A stretch of DNA of 42,817 nt from Tannerella forsythia (GTDB lineage Bacteria; Bacteroidota; Bacteroidia; Bacteroidales; Tannerellaceae): contig NZ_RQYN01000026.1 in assembly GCF_003860135.1 (NCBI RefSeq), forward strand, positions 1 through 42,817. The letters run 5' to 3'. Shown here piece by piece: positions 9,353-16,441 of the stretch (its first letter is position 1; every line of letters begins with the position of its first letter). Below the pieces are notes generated by a model. It saw only the letters and a program-made list of their open reading frames with translations, searched no databases and was not told the origin of the DNA. A program made the position numbers and the translations under genes.

Positions 9353-10370
9353 TAATGCCACCTTCACCGAGTCCATAAGTTCCTTGGCTTGCACACCAAG
9401 GGCAAGTACTGATTTTTTCGCTACCAATACAATGAATTTTTCCACAGCCACATACTGCAAAGGCGAATTGATTTCCACACCAAGGACAAGTCGGTGCACC
9501 GATTAATTTGTCGGTATTTATTTTATAATTGGGTACAGATTCCTCTGAAAGTTCAAAGTATGAATTATCGACTTGAAAAGCTCCGACTAACCTGTAATTA
9601 AACCCTATATCTCCCGAATCATGTACAAAAACATTTTTCCTGTATTTCATAAGATAAGGACGCTTTGTATTTTGACATTTTGCAGCTAATATTACAAAGT
9701 TTTCATCTACTCTTGGTTTTGAGATTTCTTTTGTCAAGTCAATTCTGGAAATAGTTTCTCCATCTAATTGGGCTAGTTCAAATCCTAATGTATTATTCTC
9801 AACGCTTGCGCTACTGGTTTTAATCGAATCGGTAACCCATTTGAAAAACTGCTTGTATGCAGAAGCGTCGGTATTTCTGAATTGAAGCACATTGTCAGTT
9901 AATTTACCAAGTAAATGGTTGTCTGTTTCATCTCCAAATGAAACAGCGATTAAATTTGCCGTCCTCTGCCAGTTACTTTTCCATTCTGCTATTGCTGGCT
10001 TAGTTTCATCGGTAGGCACACCATCTGTAAACAAGAAAACAATAGGTTTCCAATCACCTTTTTGTTCAATGGTTGTTTTGATTGTATTTTTCCGTAGTTC
10101 ATACATTAGATGCCCTAAACCATTGCTCAAAGAAGTACCACTTCCAATCGGAAATTTTGGAGGGTAGAAATTAACAATCTCTTGCAAAGGAATAAGTGTT
10201 TTTGACCGACCTGCAAATACAATAATGGAAACCCATACTGTTTCTATGGCATTGGCGTCTGTTTTCAATGCTTGAATAATGGTTTCTAAGCCTTCTTCCA
10301 CCTGCTGAACAGGTACTCCCACCATTGATTCGGAAACATCAATTAAAAAATATATTGGTAATCGTCTCAT
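9330..10370 (-). CDS. VWA-domain protein with TerY-C zinc-binding domain
   Basis: This 346-residue protein begins with a von Willebrand A domain, MRRLPIYFLIDVSESM, whose DVSES is the MIDAS DxSxS motif. A linker follows, then a cysteine-rich C-terminal domain at about residues 290-325 (CPWCGNQF, CGCGKIHC, CPWC). This matches the TerY-C metal-binding module. It is the third of three adjacent VWA genes and the only one with the zinc module. VWA domains bind partners through a metal ion; in Ter systems TerY is thought to scaffold the phosphatase and kinase. The gene follows the second VWA gene by 27 bases and overlaps the phosphatase gene. Confidence 0.85.
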   Translation of the reverse strand: MRRLPIYFLIDVSESMVGVPVQQVEEGLETIIQALKTDANAIETVWVSIIVFAGRSKTLIPLQEIVNFYPPKFPIGSGTSLSNGLGHLMYELRKNTIKTTIEQKGDWKPIVFLFTDGVPTDETKPAIAEWKSNWQRTANLIAVSFGDETDNHLLGKLTDNVLQFRNTDASAYKQFFKWVTDSIKTSSASVENNTLGFELAQLDGETISRIDLTKEISKPRVDENFVILAAKCQNTKRPYLMKYRKNVFVHDSGDIGFNYRLVGAFQVDNSYFELSEESVPNYKINTDKLIGAPTCPWCGNQFAFAVCGCGKIHCIGSEKISTCPWCASQGTYGLGEGGINVNRTQG

Positions 10371-10397
10371 AATATTTACACATTAAAAATCGGAGAT

Positions 10398-11033
10398 CTA
10401 TATGACTAAATGTACTTCTGATGGAGCTGGAGGGAGTGCTACCATATCTGTTACTCCCATACTCTTATTTCCTTGCTCGATTGTATCCGAGACCCATCTG
10501 AAAAACTGTTTTAAGGTATTACTGTCAGAAGTCTCTAAATGCACTACAGAATCACATAACTCGTTCAATTTGGAATCATCAGCCCAATCACCCGCAGCAC
10601 ACCCAATTATCGCTCCAAAATTCAACATTTTTATCCTTGGAATCATTTCTGAGTATAATTGTAAATCCGAGGGTTTTCCATCTGTGAAGATGAATAATAA
10701 TGGGCGCCAATCACCTTTTTGTGTAGGAGTTCCTTTTCTCACATCCATAGAGACTTTCTGGCATAATAACTCAAGAGCTTTCCCTGTGAAAGTTGGACCA
10801 CTTGGAGGGCAAACAATTTCAGGCAATTGCAGTGAGGGCAACTCTGTTAATGGTAAGATTTCTTTTATCTCTTTATCAAATGTAATAATGCTTACCCAAA
10901 GCGTTTCCGATGCTTGCGCATCGGAACGCAATGAATTTATCATGCCACTTAGTGCATTATTAAGGGCTTGAATAGGTTCTCCATTCATTGACCCGGATGT
11001 ATCCAACAGAAAATAAACCGGCAATCTCCTCAT
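10398..11033 (-). CDS. TerY-like von Willebrand A protein (second copy)
   Basis: This 211-residue single-domain VWA protein opens with MRRLPVYFLLDTSGSMNGEP, which carries an intact MIDAS DxSxS. The later segments FTDGKPSD and a terminal PPAPSEVHLVI match its neighbour. The start codon shares one base with the stop of the preceding VWA gene (TAATG), typical of translational coupling. Its near-identical layout to the next gene upstream indicates tandem duplication followed by divergence. It is probably a cytosolic scaffold for TerD, kinase and phosphatase partners. No signal peptide or membrane segment is seen. Confidence 0.87.
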   Translation of the reverse strand: MRRLPVYFLLDTSGSMNGEPIQALNNALSGMINSLRSDAQASETLWVSIITFDKEIKEILPLTELPSLQLPEIVCPPSGPTFTGKALELLCQKVSMDVRKGTPTQKGDWRPLLFIFTDGKPSDLQLYSEMIPRIKMLNFGAIIGCAAGDWADDSKLNELCDSVVHLETSDSNTLKQFFRWVSDTIEQGNKSMGVTDMVALPPAPSEVHLVI

Positions 11034-11671
11034 TATACGACGATATTTAATTCCGAAGGAGGAGGGGGCAGTTCATTCAATCCAGCTACTTCTTTGCCAC
11101 AATCTTCTATTTTTGTTGATGAAACACCAATGGAAGCAGTAACCCAAGCAAAAAATTTGGAAATACTTTGGCTGTCGGCTGTATCCAAGCTGACTACATT
11201 GTCTGTAATCTGTTTTAAAATATTTGTATCCGCTCCACTACCAGCAGCACAAGCAACAATGAATGCTATTTTCCGCTTTTTTAATTCAGTCAAGCCATTT
11301 TGCCAATCATCGGTTGGATTCCCATCAGTCATTATAAAAACTAATGGCTTCCAATCACCTTTTGTTTCTGAGGTTGTTTTAGCAACTTCATTGTCGATAC
11401 AATTACTGACGAGTTTCAAGGCTTCACCCAAAGCCGTTGTTCCACTTGCCTTTATATCCACCATCTGAAATGATCCTAAATCAGTTAAAGGAATAATTTG
11501 CTTCGCGGAACTGTCGAAGGTGATAATACTTAAGAAAGCTGTTTCTTGCGCTTGCGGGTTTTGCCGTAGTGAACTTATCATGACTTGTACTCCGTTTTTT
11601 ACAGCTTCAATCGGTTCACCACACATGGAACCAGATGTATCTAATAATAAATATACAGGAAGTCTTCTCAT
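11033..11671 (-). CDS. TerY-like von Willebrand A protein (first copy)
   Basis: This 212-residue single-domain VWA protein begins MRRLPVYLLLDTSGSMCGEP, with an intact MIDAS DxSxS, a central SGTTALGEAL loop supplying the MIDAS threonine, and a later MTDGNPTD. It resembles TerY of Ter systems. The C-terminus, ELPPPPSELNIVV, matches the second copy, and the two genes overlap by one base. It lies 10 bases after a TerD gene. Its role is inferred from the family: metal-dependent protein binding within the Ter complex in the cytosol. Confidence 0.88.
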   Translation of the reverse strand: MRRLPVYLLLDTSGSMCGEPIEAVKNGVQVMISSLRQNPQAQETAFLSIITFDSSAKQIIPLTDLGSFQMVDIKASGTTALGEALKLVSNCIDNEVAKTTSETKGDWKPLVFIMTDGNPTDDWQNGLTELKKRKIAFIVACAAGSGADTNILKQITDNVVSLDTADSQSISKFFAWVTASIGVSSTKIEDCGKEVAGLNELPPPPSELNIVV

Positions 11672-11681
11672 GGTTTCTGAA

Positions 11682-12353
11682 TTACTGGTAAATATATTTT
11701 TTCAGGATTTCGACAAAACTGTCTGTCTGGTATGGTTCTCCAATAGCTCTGAATTTCCAACCGCCATCTTTCCGATATGCTTCAGCAAAAACCATCGAGC
11801 ACATACCGTCCATTGTATAATCACCTGATAAATTATACCTTGTAATCTCTTTTCCTCTCGCATCAACCGCCCTGATAAAAGCGTTTTCAACCATCCCGAA
11901 ATGTTGATTTTTCTGTTTTCCTTGATAAATAGAAACGACAAATAGAATCTTCTGAAACTTTTCATCTAATGAATCTAATTTAACAATGATTTGCTCATCA
12001 TCCCCATCACCGGCTCCAGTTCTATTGTCTCCTGTTAACCAAATATGACCCGAAGGGTGTTTCATTGAGTTAAAATAAATAACATCTCCTTGATATAAAA
12101 TAACCTGTCTTCCACCAACATAAACTGTCCGTCCAAGATTAGCTACTTTTCCATTGCGATCTAATAAGAATGCAATAGCATCAAGATCATACTCATCTTC
12201 TCTCTCTCCAAAAAGTTTTCCTAATAATCCGCTTCCTTTTTTACGGACATCCCAACCTAATCCAATTGTAACAGAAGATAAGTTGTACACGTCTTCCCCT
12301 TTATCATTTTTGCGCAGATCTATGGTCTGACCTTTTTGTAAATTAATTGCCAT
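11682..12353 (-). CDS. TerD-family calcium-binding stress protein (second terD gene)
   Basis: This 223-residue protein starts with MAINLQKGQTIDL and has the TerD-fold hallmarks: an IGLGWDV strand, YDLDAIAFLL, and the acidic metal-binding cluster TGAGDGDDEQI. It ends with FAEAYRKDGGWKFRAIGEPY. TerD proteins bind Ca2+ and are tied to tellurite tolerance and other envelope or phage stresses. An extra loop (KKGSGLLGKLFGEREDE) precedes the DLDA motif, so it is longer than the other TerD in this operon. It lies 6 bases after that gene and 10 before the first VWA gene. Tellurite resistance itself is not shown by the sequence. Confidence 0.9.
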   Translation of the reverse strand: MAINLQKGQTIDLRKNDKGEDVYNLSSVTIGLGWDVRKKGSGLLGKLFGEREDEYDLDAIAFLLDRNGKVANLGRTVYVGGRQVILYQGDVIYFNSMKHPSGHIWLTGDNRTGAGDGDDEQIIVKLDSLDEKFQKILFVVSIYQGKQKNQHFGMVENAFIRAVDARGKEITRYNLSGDYTMDGMCSMVFAEAYRKDGGWKFRAIGEPYQTDSFVEILKKYIYQ

Positions 12354-12359
12354 ATCTTC

Positions 12360-12935
12360 TCATTTTATGATTTTTCCTTTATAATATTTCGATAGAAAGA
12401 ATGCCAAGTCTTCTTTATAACCAATTCCGGATGCTTCAAATTTCCATTTACCCTCTTTTTTATAAAGCCTTCCGAATTCAACAGCTGTCTCAATTGAGAA
12501 ATCTTCTCCTAATTCATATTTTGCTATTTCTTTACCAGTTGAATCGTCAACTATCCGGATGTATGAATTGCGAACTTGTCCATAATTTTGTTTTCTTTGT
12601 ATCGCTTCATGGATAGTTACTACAAATAAAATTTCATTGATGCGATGGTCAATTTTTGACAAATCAATCTCAATGGTTTCATCATCTCCATCTTCACTAT
12701 TACCTCCTGTAGGATCATCTCCTGTGTGATGCAAAGCCCCATCTGGAGAATCAGTATTTCCATAAAAGACAAAATAAGGTTCCGACGGTATTTGTCTGTT
12801 TGTGTCAATCATGAATGCAGAAGCATCCAAATCAAAATCAAAACCGGTCCCTTCGTTTGGATTCCACCCTAATCCTACACTCATCCTTGTTAGGCCAATA
12901 TCTATTTTTTGGCCCTTTTGTAAGTTAATTGCCAT
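12360..12935 (-). CDS. TerD-family calcium-binding stress protein (first gene of the operon)
   Basis: This 191-residue TerD protein has MAINLQKGQKIDI, a VGLGWNPN strand, FDLDASAFMI, and the acidic Ca2+ cluster SEDGDDETIEI. I use the Met at 12935 because it aligns with the start of its neighbour; a Met 10 codons upstream (12965) is also in frame. It is the promoter-proximal gene. The left inverted repeat of the putative invertible promoter starts 42 bases upstream. In the orientation read here, no consensus promoter on the minus strand lies between the repeat and this gene. The operon therefore looks silent unless the segment inverts or a non-consensus promoter is used. Confidence 0.9.
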   Translation of the reverse strand: MAINLQKGQKIDIGLTRMSVGLGWNPNEGTGFDFDLDASAFMIDTNRQIPSEPYFVFYGNTDSPDGALHHTGDDPTGGNSEDGDDETIEIDLSKIDHRINEILFVVTIHEAIQRKQNYGQVRNSYIRIVDDSTGKEIAKYELGEDFSIETAVEFGRLYKKEGKWKFEASGIGYKEDLAFFLSKYYKGKIIK

Positions 12936-12976
12936 AACACTTTGATTTAAATTATTAATAAACATTTTTTATACCT

Positions 12977-12999
12977 CCTCTTCTTTAGAGGTGGTACTT
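12977..12999. repeat. left 23-bp inverted repeat of the putative invertible promoter
   Basis: This is the exact reverse complement of 13324-13346. Within it, CCTCT and AGAGG form a dyad around a 5-base spacer. With flanking bases the arms extend to 9 bp with one mismatch, as expected for a tyrosine-recombinase core site. Confidence 0.88.
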
Positions 13000-13295
13000 A
13001 AATAGGCTTTGTAGTATTGTGTTGTTTGTTAGTGTTCTGTGGTTCCCTTTTGACTTTTGAGGAAGGATTTTAAAACAGATTTGTAAAACAATAACAAGGA
13101 AGTATTTTTATATTATTTGTAATTAAACTGAGAATCAATCGGTATTTATTTATTGCATCGATTTTAAATATATTTTTTTCGAACATTTGCATAAACACGT
13201 TGAAAAACAGCTTCTTGATTGAGAAAAAAGCAAAAGTCGCATCTCTTGTAAAAAAAAATATAATTGTCGACAATCTATTATTGAAAATTCTTTTC

Positions 13296-13303
13296 TATCT
13301 TTG
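13296..13303 (+). promoter_or_regulatory. Bacteroidetes -7 box inside the invertible segment
   Basis: TATCTTTG matches TAnnTTTG exactly and lies 20 bases inside the right inverted repeat. A -33 element is weak; TTG occurs at 13281-13283 and 13264-13266, neither at ideal spacing. In the present orientation it would transcribe antisense into the recombinase gene. Confidence 0.65.
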
Positions 13304-13323
13304 TAGAGAATTTACTTTCGATA

Positions 13324-13346
13324 AAGTACCACCTCTAAAGAAGAGG
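13324..13346. repeat. right 23-bp inverted repeat of the putative invertible promoter
   Basis: This is the exact reverse complement of 12977-12999. It ends 18 bases before the stop codon of the minus-strand recombinase gene. It has the same internal CCTCT / AGAGG dyad. Confidence 0.88.
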
Positions 13347-13364
13347 TAGTCATTCTTTTAATTA

Positions 13365-14555
13365 CTATAATGCTATGACTTGAGCATTTGCGTTATCTAT
13401 AATAGACTGATCGATAGAAGCCAAATAGATACGTGTTGTTTTTTCGTTCTCGTGTCCCATCCCTTCACTGATAACTTGCACAGAGATTCCTTTTCGAAAT
13501 GCTATTGTAGCCCATGAATGCCTTGCTACATAAGAACTCAACGGTTTTTCTAGCTCTATCATTTCAGATAATCGTTTCAAGCGTTTATTGTATGTGCGCA
13601 AGTGACTGATATAATTATGGTTCTTTCTATTGTATATAGGAAGTATGTAGTTGTCTATAGTTAGGAGCCTATATCTTTCTATGATTTCTTCAATACATTT
13701 CTCAATCTTAATAGACAAAACTTGTTTGGTCTTGCTCCGAGAATAAATGATATAGCCATTTTTAAGGTTACTTTGTCTGAGATTGGCCATGTCTATAAAA
13801 GACATACCTCTTGTATAAAAACTAAACATGAAAATGTCTCGTGCTATTTCTAAATTGACTTGCTTAGAAAGCTCAAGTTTGCACAGCTTCAAAATTACAG
13901 ATTCATTCACCGCTTTTTTGGATGTTTTATCGACACCTGTATAAACATCTCTGAATGGATTATTTGAAACTGCCAACCCCTTGCGTATAGCCTGATTATA
14001 TATTGATCTTAATGATCTCATATAACAAGAAACAGTATTTCTACACACATTATTATTTACCAAATAAGCCTCATACTTGTTGATTAGCACGTTGTCCATC
14101 TTTTTAATCCAAATGTCTTCTCCACGTCTAAATCGAGAAAAGCTCCGATATGCTGTCTCACATATTGATGCCGTTTTAATTCGATTTTCAGATTTTAGCC
14201 TTTTAATCCGGTTTTTTATAAAAGAAAAAAAATAGCCATTGAAAGAATTATTTACATAATGTTCTACTAATTCCTCTATTGTATACTCTCCTCTCTTTTC
14301 TAATATAGATATTAGCTCATTAATCTGTCTCCTCTCTCTTTCTAAACCGTCTTTAACGGTCCTTAAGTAAACGCCTCTCTCACTAGATGATTTATCTGCT
14401 ACCACAGATTCTAAATGAGTATCCCACTCGCAAGGAAATAGACGAAAATGTGTCGTAATCAGTTTGGTTTTACGATTATGAATTAATTGGAAATAAAGTA
14501 CGCCTTCCTTGTCTTTAATAGTCGATTTTCTGAATTTTATTTTTATCGAAGTCAT
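13365..14555 (-). CDS. tyrosine recombinase (integrase and/or promoter invertase)
   Basis: This 396-residue protein is a Bacteroidetes-type tyrosine recombinase. An N-terminal arm-binding-like domain (about 1-100) and an SAM-like core-binding domain (about 110-210) precede the catalytic domain. Catalytic features are TRGMSFIDM (Arg near residue 249), SRSKTKQ, YVARHSW (Arg near 342, with Tyr where many relatives have His), GMGHENEKTTRIY and the nucleophile Tyr near 377. It is next to the tRNA repeat, which favours integrase. It is also next to the 23-bp inverted repeats, which favours invertase, and the RGMSFIDM type occurs in both groups of Bacteroidetes recombinases. It is the only recombinase in the islet, so one enzyme may do both jobs or only one. 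Confidence 0.93.
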   Translation of the reverse strand: MTSIKIKFRKSTIKDKEGVLYFQLIHNRKTKLITTHFRLFPCEWDTHLESVVADKSSSERGVYLRTVKDGLERERRQINELISILEKRGEYTIEELVEHYVNNSFNGYFFSFIKNRIKRLKSENRIKTASICETAYRSFSRFRRGEDIWIKKMDNVLINKYEAYLVNNNVCRNTVSCYMRSLRSIYNQAIRKGLAVSNNPFRDVYTGVDKTSKKAVNESVILKLCKLELSKQVNLEIARDIFMFSFYTRGMSFIDMANLRQSNLKNGYIIYSRSKTKQVLSIKIEKCIEEIIERYRLLTIDNYILPIYNRKNHNYISHLRTYNKRLKRLSEMIELEKPLSSYVARHSWATIAFRKGISVQVISEGMGHENEKTTRIYLASIDQSIIDNANAQVIAL

Positions 14556-14600
14556 TTCTTTTACTCTTTCTTGAAATGTGTTTTTTCAGAATTATTCAAT

Positions 14601-14694
14601 GCTCCATCTTCCGAGCATTCACTACCGTTATAATATAAAACAGCAAATCCCCGATAATGCTCGATTATCAGGGATTCGTTTCGGAGTGATTCGC
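14601..14694. repeat. right attachment repeat of the islet, overlapping tRNA-Lys 3' end
   Basis: This copy differs from 3243-3336 at one base (14623). Its last 8 bases (14687-14694) are the discriminator base and the 3' strand of the tRNA acceptor stem, so insertion leaves an intact tRNA gene on this side. The recombinase gene starts 45 bases inward. Confidence 0.92.
14646..14676 (-). terminator. hairpin terminator of tRNA-Lys
   Basis: A 13-bp stem with one mismatch and a 5-base loop lies 10 bases beyond the tRNA 3' end on the minus strand. It is followed by a loose T-rich tract (TGCTGTTTTAT). It lies inside the attachment repeat and so is duplicated at 3288-3318. Confidence 0.6.
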
Positions 14695-14759
14695 CTGGGG
14701 CTCGAACCCAGGACCCCATCCTTAAAAGGGATGTGCTCTACCTGCTGAGCTAGCGAATC
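14687..14759 (-). tRNA. tRNA-Lys (anticodon TTT)
   Basis: The 73-base minus-strand sequence folds as a complete cloverleaf. It has a 7-bp acceptor stem GATTCGC/GCGAATC with discriminator A, a D stem GCTC/GAGC, an anticodon stem CATCC/GGATG around loop CTTTTAA giving anticodon TTT, and a T stem CTGGG/CCCAG with loop TTCGAGC. CCA is not encoded. The 3' end is the integration site of the islet. Confidence 0.97.
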
Positions 14760-14858
14760 TACCTTGAAGTACTTTTTTAATGCGAGTGCAAAGGTAATGC
14801 TTTTTTTTAGAAAAACAACTAATGCCGCAATTTTTCCAGATTTCTTTTTTCATTTTCA

Positions 14859-14866
14859 TATCTTTG
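14859..14866 (+). promoter_or_regulatory. Bacteroidetes-type -7 box before the PBP4-type gene
   Basis: TATCTTTG matches TAnnTTTG. Transcription would begin near 14873, 14 bases before the chosen start codon at 14887. This argues against the longer open frame that starts at 14764. Confidence 0.6.
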
Positions 14867-14886
14867 CCTCTAAATATGTATATAAA

Positions 14887-16380
14887 ATGAGAAAAATCAT
14901 GATTCATCAGCGGATGATTATTTGGGTCGCATGTCTTTGCTTCGGTACACAGACGCTCTTCTCCCAGTCCGTTCCTGCTCCACTGAAACGTTTCTTAGAC
15001 AAACCGATGGTTCGAGGAGCATCCGTCGCATTGATGGTGAAAGAAGTAAACAAAGGGACTGTTGTATACGAGTATGAAAGTGAACGTCAGCTGATACCTG
15101 CCTCAGTCATGAAAACCGTCACGGCCGCCACGGCTCTCGAGATACTGGGTGAAGACTTCCGTTTCGAGACGTCTGTTTCGTACGATGGAGAGATTCGTGA
15201 CAGCATCCTGCGCGGCAACTTATACCTCTGCGGAAGTGGAGACCCTACGCTCAACTCGTCCGAGCTTGATACCCCGAAAGACAGTATCCTTAGACTCTGG
15301 TCGGCAGCCATCCGCAAGGCCGGCATCCGCGAAGTTACGGGAGCGCTGATTGTGGACGAAAGTATTTTCGATACCGAAGGCGTATCGATGAAATGGATGC
15401 GTGAAGACCTTGGAAGCGAATACGGACAGGGCAGCTATGGGCTGAACATCTTCGACAATCGGTTCCGTCTGTACCTTGAAAGCGGTGTAGCCGGCACAAC
15501 GCCGACGATTAAATACTGTGAACCGGACATGCCGTCTCTCACGTTTCACAACTACGTCAAAGCTGTTCCGGCACCTGCCGACAGTTGCTTTATCACAGGA
15601 TTTCCTTTCTCCGACGAACGTTATCTTTACGGTGCGATCCCCGCGCGCCGCTCCCATTTCAAGCTGACGGCCGACATTCCCGATCCGGCGCTTTTTGCGG
15701 CCCGCTACGTCCATGCTTTTTTTCAGCGCGAAGGTATCCGTATCCAAGGCGCTCCTTCATGTCATCGCATTCTCTCGCGGATGGGGCAGTGGAAAGAGAC
15801 GACTCGCAAGACTTTGATCACGACTTATTCGCCTCCCCTCAAGGACCTCGCCCGCATATTTTGTTTCGTCAGCCATAACCTGTATGCCGACGCCGTGTTC
15901 AAAACGCTCGGGTTGCGTTACGCTCCTTCCTCGAAAGAGGCGATCTCTTCTTTCGGAAGAGGAGCACAGGTCGTTACGCAGTATTGGAAGCAGAAAGGGA
16001 TCGATTCCTCTTCGCTCTGGATGTTCGACGGGAGCGGTCTGGCCATTACCAACAAAGTAACGGCCGAATTCCTGTGCGACGTATATACTTACATGGCCTT
16101 GCGCTCGAAAGCATCGGAGGCTTTCGTGCATTCGTTGCCGCGAGCAGGGATAGACGGCACATTACGAAATATGATGAAGGGAAGCTCGTTGCAGGGAAAA
16201 GCACGACTGAAAAGCGGTAGCATGAGCCGTGTCCTGTGTTATGGCGGATATATGGACCACAACGGTAAGCGCTATGCCGTTGTGATATTAGTCAATAACT
16301 TCACGGGAAAAAGCCGCCGGATGAGAGCCTCTATCGAGGAGTTACTGCTCTCGCTTTTCAAAAAAACAACACCGGTCTAA
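14887..16380 (+). CDS. dacB: D-alanyl-D-alanine carboxypeptidase/endopeptidase (PBP4 type)
   Basis: This 497-residue class C penicillin-binding protein should cleave peptidoglycan peptides in the periplasm. A signal peptide (hydrophobic MIIWVACLCFG, cleavage near FSQS) follows the start. Catalytic motifs are SVMK with Ser near residue 73, SHN in the middle, and KSG at about 442-444, in the order and spacing of DacB. I start at 14887, or possibly 14899, because the -7 box at 14859-14866 excludes the 41 upstream codons, which are low-complexity. It reads away from tRNA-Lys and is an ordinary chromosomal flank of the islet. Confidence 0.93.
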   Translation: MRKIMIHQRMIIWVACLCFGTQTLFSQSVPAPLKRFLDKPMVRGASVALMVKEVNKGTVVYEYESERQLIPASVMKTVTAATALEILGEDFRFETSVSYDGEIRDSILRGNLYLCGSGDPTLNSSELDTPKDSILRLWSAAIRKAGIREVTGALIVDESIFDTEGVSMKWMREDLGSEYGQGSYGLNIFDNRFRLYLESGVAGTTPTIKYCEPDMPSLTFHNYVKAVPAPADSCFITGFPFSDERYLYGAIPARRSHFKLTADIPDPALFAARYVHAFFQREGIRIQGAPSCHRILSRMGQWKETTRKTLITTYSPPLKDLARIFCFVSHNLYADAVFKTLGLRYAPSSKEAISSFGRGAQVVTQYWKQKGIDSSSLWMFDGSGLAITNKVTAEFLCDVYTYMALRSKASEAFVHSLPRAGIDGTLRNMMKGSSLQGKARLKSGSMSRVLCYGGYMDHNGKRYAVVILVNNFTGKSRRMRASIEELLLSLFKKTTPV

Positions 16381-16391
16381 ATTAAAATCAC

Positions 16392-16399
16392 TACATTTG
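16392..16399 (+). promoter_or_regulatory. Bacteroidetes-type -7 box before the GNAT-like gene
   Basis: TACATTTG matches TAnnTTTG and lies 11 bases after the dacB stop. The leader to the start codon at 16442 would be about 35 bases. It may drive the GNAT-like, parE, coaD and S41 genes, which follow with gaps of no more than 10 bases or with overlaps. Confidence 0.5.
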
Positions 16400-16441
16400 T
16401 CGCTTAAAAAAAACGGAAGAACGTTTACAGCAGGTGCGAAT

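Larger units (their letters stand above)
12977..13346. promoter_or_regulatory. putative invertible promoter segment, OFF orientation
   Basis: This 370-bp stretch lies between the recombinase gene and the first terD gene. It is bounded by perfect 23-bp inverted repeats and encloses 324 bp with no plausible gene. Its only full match to TAnnTTTG on either strand is TATCTTTG at 13296-13303, which reads rightward toward the recombinase 3' end. Recombination between the repeats would place it on the minus strand, reading into terD with a leader of about 80 bases. The arrangement matches invertible promoters of Bacteroides surface-polysaccharide and outer-membrane loci, usually with a recombinase gene next door. 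The inversion is inferred. Confidence 0.75.
3243..14694. mobile_element. 11.36-kb integrative islet in tRNA-Lys carrying a Ter stress operon
   Basis: The islet is bounded by 94-bp near-perfect direct repeats; the right copy overlaps the 3' end of an intact tRNA-Lys gene. Loss of one repeat plus the interior (11,358 bp) would restore a simple lysE - tRNA-Lys arrangement. A tyrosine recombinase gene sits directly beside the tRNA-proximal repeat, the classic place for an integrase. The interior is AT-rich: counted 60-base rows give about 37% (5041) and 28% (8521) GC, against 58% (2041) and 45% (18541) outside. I see no transfer, replication or phage structural genes, so it is at most an integrative element mobilised by other means. 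The cargo is one eight-gene operon. Confidence 0.88.

Noticed and set aside
9353-9499. Longer N-terminus of the PP2C protein
   Set aside because: This part overlaps the cysteine-rich coding end of the VWA gene in another frame. The VWA reading is protein-like, the extension is not.
3446-12935. Calling the operon a tellurite-resistance determinant
   Set aside because: TerD/TerY families are named for tellurite, but TerC, TerA and TerB are absent and the sequence does not show tellurite tolerance. A stress or signalling role is the safer statement.
13070-13273. A 67-codon open frame inside the invertible segment
   Set aside because: Low-complexity, Phe/Ile-rich translation of AT-rich DNA with no family resemblance; the segment is better explained as regulatory.
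14764-14886. Upstream extension of the dacB reading frame
   Set aside because: It contains the -7 box at 14859-14866, starts 4 bases from the tRNA gene, and places extra residues before a good signal peptide.
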